A stretch of 38,342 nucleotides of DNA. Source: Candidatus Gottesmanbacteria bacterium (GTDB lineage: Bacteria; Patescibacteriota; Microgenomatia; UBA10105; UBA927). Shown here piece after piece: positions 32,840-38,342 of the stretch. Position 1 is the stretch's first letter. Each line of letters begins with the position of its first letter. The position numbers were made by a program, and so were the translations under genes. The DNA is taken from contig JACRMP010000021.1 of NCBI GenBank assembly GCA_016214885.1, positions 1 through 38,342 on the forward strand, written 5' to 3'. The notes below the pieces were generated by a model. The model saw only the letters and a program-made list of their open reading frames with translations, did no database searches and had not been told where the DNA came from.

Positions 32840-35371
32840 CTAGACTACAAAATTGATAAGCTTCCCCGGGACAAAGATTATTTTGCGAATCTCTTTGCCC
32901 TCGATATACTTCCGCACATTTTCCGAAGATTGTGCGTTAGCCTCAATTTTTTTCTGATTACTAGAACTTTCTATATCTATCTGAATTGTGTCCCGAAGTC
33001 TGCCGTTTACCTGTACGGCCATTGAGACTTGGTTCTCTACCAGATATTTGGCATCAAATTCCGGCCATAACTGATGGTGGACAGACATACCAGCACCCGG
33101 CTGATTACCCACCTGATCATGAGCTAAACACCTCTCCCACAGCTCTTCGGCAAGATGTGGCGCATAGGGCGCCAGAACAAGCACAAACATTTTTAGCAAG
33201 GACACCGGAAGAGTGCCACCATGGTCACTGACCAGGTTAGTAAACTCCATCATGGCTGCAATCGATGTGTTGTAGTGCCTTTTAGCAGTATCATCGCCTA
33301 CCTTCTTAATAGTCTTATGGAGACCTTTAACCACAATATCACTCGCAACTACATCAGTGCCAGCTTCTAATGAGCTCGTTGCCATGCGCCAAACCCTACT
33401 TACCCATCTACTCATTCCTTCCATGCCGGAATCCCTGAAATCGCCCCCTTCAGAAAACGGCCCCATGAACATAAGGTACATCCGGAGTGCATCAGTTCCA
33501 TATAGTTTTATATATTCATCAGGATTGACCACATTACCTTTGCTTTTGCTCATCTTGGCGCCCTCTTTGATTACCAGCCCATGGGCAAAAAAGTTCGGGA
33601 AAGGCTCATCAAAATCCAGATATCCCCAATCCTTAAGCGCCATCGTGACAAACCGGCTATACATCAGATGCAGCACGCTATGCTCAGCGCCTCCGGTATA
33701 CATACTGACAGGAAGCCACTTTTTAGTAATCTCAGGATCAAATGGAAGAGTATCTGCGGTGACTGACCCAACAGATGGGTAGCGCAAAAAGTACCACGAA
33801 CTATCTAAAAATGTATCAGACACGTCTGTCTCACGGGTAGCCATACCATCACAGCCGGGACATTTCGTTTCATAAAATTCTTTGTGCTTGGCAAGCGGAG
33901 CTATCCCATCATCACCGGGCTTATAATCTTCAATATTCGGAAGCTCTACCGGTAACTTGTCTTCCGGCACCGTATACCATCCCGGCATATCAGCACGCTC
34001 CCCTTTGCTATTTTTTTCGCACGCTGCACAACGGATCATGGGAATCGGCGGCCCCCAATAACGCTGACGGCTTATGAGCCAATCACGCAGATGATAATTA
34101 ACTACGCGTTCGCCCCACCCTTTTTCTTCTAAGTGATCCATCATGGTAACAATTGCTTTTTGAATAGGCATGCCATCGAGGAATCCGGAATTAATCATAA
34201 CGCCGTTTTCTTCCTGCACATCTTCAATATCCGTAATATCACCTTTTTTTCCGTCGTCACTCACCACAACACGTTTCACCGGAATATTCATGACTTCCGC
34301 AAACTCAAAATCCCGCTTATCGTGACCGGGAACCCCCACCACCGCTCCGGTTCCCACACCCATAACGACAAAATCAGAGACATAGAGCGGCATCTTATAT
34401 CCTGTAAGTTGATTAATACAGTAAAGGCCGGTAAAAACGCCGGTCTTTTTACGTCCTTGAGCAATCCTATCCTGTGATGATGTTTTTTTAGCCTGCTCAA
34501 TATAACGGCGCATCTGATCAGCATATTCCTTTTTTAGCACTCCATCGATCTTGCTGATAAAGGGGTGTTCAGGTGCCAAAACAACAAATGTGGCTCCGTA
34601 GTTAGTGTCTGGTCTTGTAGTAAAACAAATAACGTCGCCAAAGCTGACTCCTTTTTCGTCAACTACAGAATATTTTATATTAATCCCCTCTTTTTTCCCG
34701 ATCCAATGCTCCTGAGCGGTTAGCACTTTATTTGACCAATTTAGCTTCGGAATATTTTCCAGCAGTTTTCCCGCATATGCGGTAATTCTAAAGAACCATT
34801 GTTCTAACGCTTTCTTTGTTACAATATTCCCGCATCGCTCACATTTTTCCTCAATAACCTGTTCATCGGCTAATACGGTTTTACACGAGGGGCACCAATT
34901 CACCTCTGCTTTACTCCGGTATGCAAGTCCATGACGGAACATTTGCACGAATAACCACTGGGTCCAGCGGTAATACCCGGGATCATATGTTTCTACCGTC
35001 CGGGACCAGTCATACATACCGCCAATAACAGAGAGCTGCCGGTAAAAATTCTTTTCGCTGCGCTTAGCCTGCTCCACAGGATGCTTACCCACCTTAAATG
35101 CGTAGTTTTCACTGTGAATACCAAAGCCATCAAGACCGATCGGCTCAAACACATCATACCCCTGCATCCGCTGAAAACGTCCATATATATCAGTCCCGGT
35201 GAACGCATACATGTTTCCAACATGGAGCCCTTCCGCAGAGGGATACGGAAACATCATGAGGTTATAAAAGGGCTTCTTGGCCTGACCTATATCACTTACA
35301 TCCGTCTTTCTCTCACTCCAGGTCTTCTGCCATTTAGCTTCAACTTCTTCGTGGTTATATTTGTTAGCCAT
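32840..35371 (-). CDS. leuS: Leucyl-tRNA synthetase
   Basis: LeuRS charges tRNA-Leu and proofreads mischarged products. The 843-residue enzyme has the HIGH region as YPSAEGLHVGNMYAFTGTDIYGRFQ. CP1 editing follows, with FTTRPDTNYGATFVVLAPEHP and VGVPGHDKRDFEFA. YHLRDWLISRQRYWG precedes the active site, and KMSKSKGNVVNPDEYIKLYG is the KMSKS loop. Two Cys pairs (CPSC, CERC) suggest a zinc knuckle. The C-terminal domain is complete. The start at 35371 (MANKYNHEEVEAKW) is chosen by family; the frame continues upstream to 35428 without need. TAGTAT lies 4 nt before this ATG. comEA and comEC lie downstream on the same strand. Confidence 0.97.
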   Translation of the reverse strand: MANKYNHEEVEAKWQKTWSERKTDVSDIGQAKKPFYNLMMFPYPSAEGLHVGNMYAFTGTDIYGRFQRMQGYDVFEPIGLDGFGIHSENYAFKVGKHPVEQAKRSEKNFYRQLSVIGGMYDWSRTVETYDPGYYRWTQWLFVQMFRHGLAYRSKAEVNWCPSCKTVLADEQVIEEKCERCGNIVTKKALEQWFFRITAYAGKLLENIPKLNWSNKVLTAQEHWIGKKEGINIKYSVVDEKGVSFGDVICFTTRPDTNYGATFVVLAPEHPFISKIDGVLKKEYADQMRRYIEQAKKTSSQDRIAQGRKKTGVFTGLYCINQLTGYKMPLYVSDFVVMGVGTGAVVGVPGHDKRDFEFAEVMNIPVKRVVVSDDGKKGDITDIEDVQEENGVMINSGFLDGMPIQKAIVTMMDHLEEKGWGERVVNYHLRDWLISRQRYWGPPIPMIRCAACEKNSKGERADMPGWYTVPEDKLPVELPNIEDYKPGDDGIAPLAKHKEFYETKCPGCDGMATRETDVSDTFLDSSWYFLRYPSVGSVTADTLPFDPEITKKWLPVSMYTGGAEHSVLHLMYSRFVTMALKDWGYLDFDEPFPNFFAHGLVIKEGAKMSKSKGNVVNPDEYIKLYGTDALRMYLMFMGPFSEGGDFRDSGMEGMSRWVSRVWRMATSSLEAGTDVVASDIVVKGLHKTIKKVGDDTAKRHYNTSIAAMMEFTNLVSDHGGTLPVSLLKMFVLVLAPYAPHLAEELWERCLAHDQVGNQPGAGMSVHHQLWPEFDAKYLVENQVSMAVQVNGRLRDTIQIDIESSSNQKKIEANAQSSENVRKYIEGKEIRKIIFVPGKLINFVV

Positions 35372-35892
35372 AAAAATACTAAATTCTGCTCGTAACCTTA
35401 AGTATATATCGTTGTACGCCCAGTGCAAGTATGCATATCATCACAGTTATTTTAGCCTATATGGACAATCAAAACAATAATATATACGGGCAAGAATCAA
35501 ACAACAGTATCAAATGAATACAGAAAAAACTAATCGTCTCCTCTACTAGATTATTTGGAGCGTTCCATTAATCCAAAAAAATACTGGCACTTAAATTGGA
35601 TAATTGCCAATCAACCTGGTAGCCGTATTTTGAATAGCATATTCACACCAGCACTCTTTTCACAAGCATCAATGGATTATACGAAGAGTCATATGTATCA
35701 GTTAATTACTATAAGGCATATACAACATGAATTATAGGATAGTGATATATAAAGCACGTTCTGAGGCTCTAAACGATAACCGCATTTTTCCCTGCATCCA
35801 CTCTCTATCTTCTACTTATTGATACATTTGATAATCAACAAATATTGAGTTGTAATATATTTTGATATAGACAATTGAAGCTAAAATAAATT

Positions 35893-35927
35893 ATGCGGGA
35901 AATCGTGAAATTGATCAATTTCCGCAT
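35893..35927. repeat. Stem-loop upstream of the collagen-like gene
   Basis: ATGCGG-G-AAAT and ATTTCCGCAT pair with one bulged G. The loop contains AATT and GATCAATT, themselves symmetrical. It lies ~55 nt before the first -35 box and could be an operator or the end of a short transcript. Confidence 0.4.
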
Positions 35928-35946
35928 ATTTTAGGCATATTTTTGA

Positions 35947-38342
<2,396 letters not shown>

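Noticed and set aside
35555-35737. 60-aa frame in the AT-rich region
   Set aside because: It needs a TTG start, has no SD or -10 at proper distance and no protein-like pattern.

Overview
The window looks like a chromosomal piece of a small-genome bacterium, most likely of the Patescibacteria/CPR group and perhaps Microgenomates-like. That placement is an inference from gene style: a split ComEC, an arginine route starting at carbamoyl transfer, many short proteins with no recognisable family, giant membrane glycosyltransferase-like proteins, and collagen-like surface proteins. UGA acts as a normal stop. Many first genes have a -10 box only 6-10 nt before the ATG, so leaderless mRNAs seem common. 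Other genes have good Shine-Dalgarno (SD) sites.

Layout. 1-1654: end of a small membrane protein and a large secreted protein, closed by a strong hairpin. 1672-1796: run of hairpins ahead of a GT2 glycosyltransferase (1844-2770), whose 3' end overlaps, tail to tail, a ~1340-residue membrane protein on the other strand (2665-6681). 6845-14339: accessory block of mostly unknown proteins, including two with HExxH zinc-protease motifs, a Cys-rich exported protein and a possible Tiki/TraB-like protein. 14510-16543: lepA, followed by one clear and one likely degenerate extra copy of its own 3' end. 16652-19611: small unknown genes, a possible PD-(D/E)xK protein and an inositol-monophosphatase-like protein. 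19673-22133: an MgtE-N/CBS protein next to an NRAMP-family transporter. 22143-22719: two small unknown genes.

22863-29979 (minus strand) is a compact arginine unit: consensus-like promoter, T-box leader with antiterminator and terminator, then argH, argG, a YgeW/AOTC-like transcarbamylase, a canonical-fold ornithine transcarbamylase with altered motifs, and argS. Arginine shortage, read as uncharged tRNA, would switch on both the citrulline-to-arginine steps and the synthetase that uses arginine. 29990-32496 is the DNA-uptake set comEA, comEC channel part and comEC nuclease part, followed upstream by leuS (32840-35371).

35372-36018 is AT-rich and has no convincing gene. From 36019 to the window end runs an open frame that I consider the most unusual object here. 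It has a tyrosine-recombinase-type SAM-like DNA-binding domain without a catalytic domain, a Pro/Ala-rich linker, one membrane helix, and more than 150 Gly-X-Thr-rich collagen triplets that continue past the window edge.
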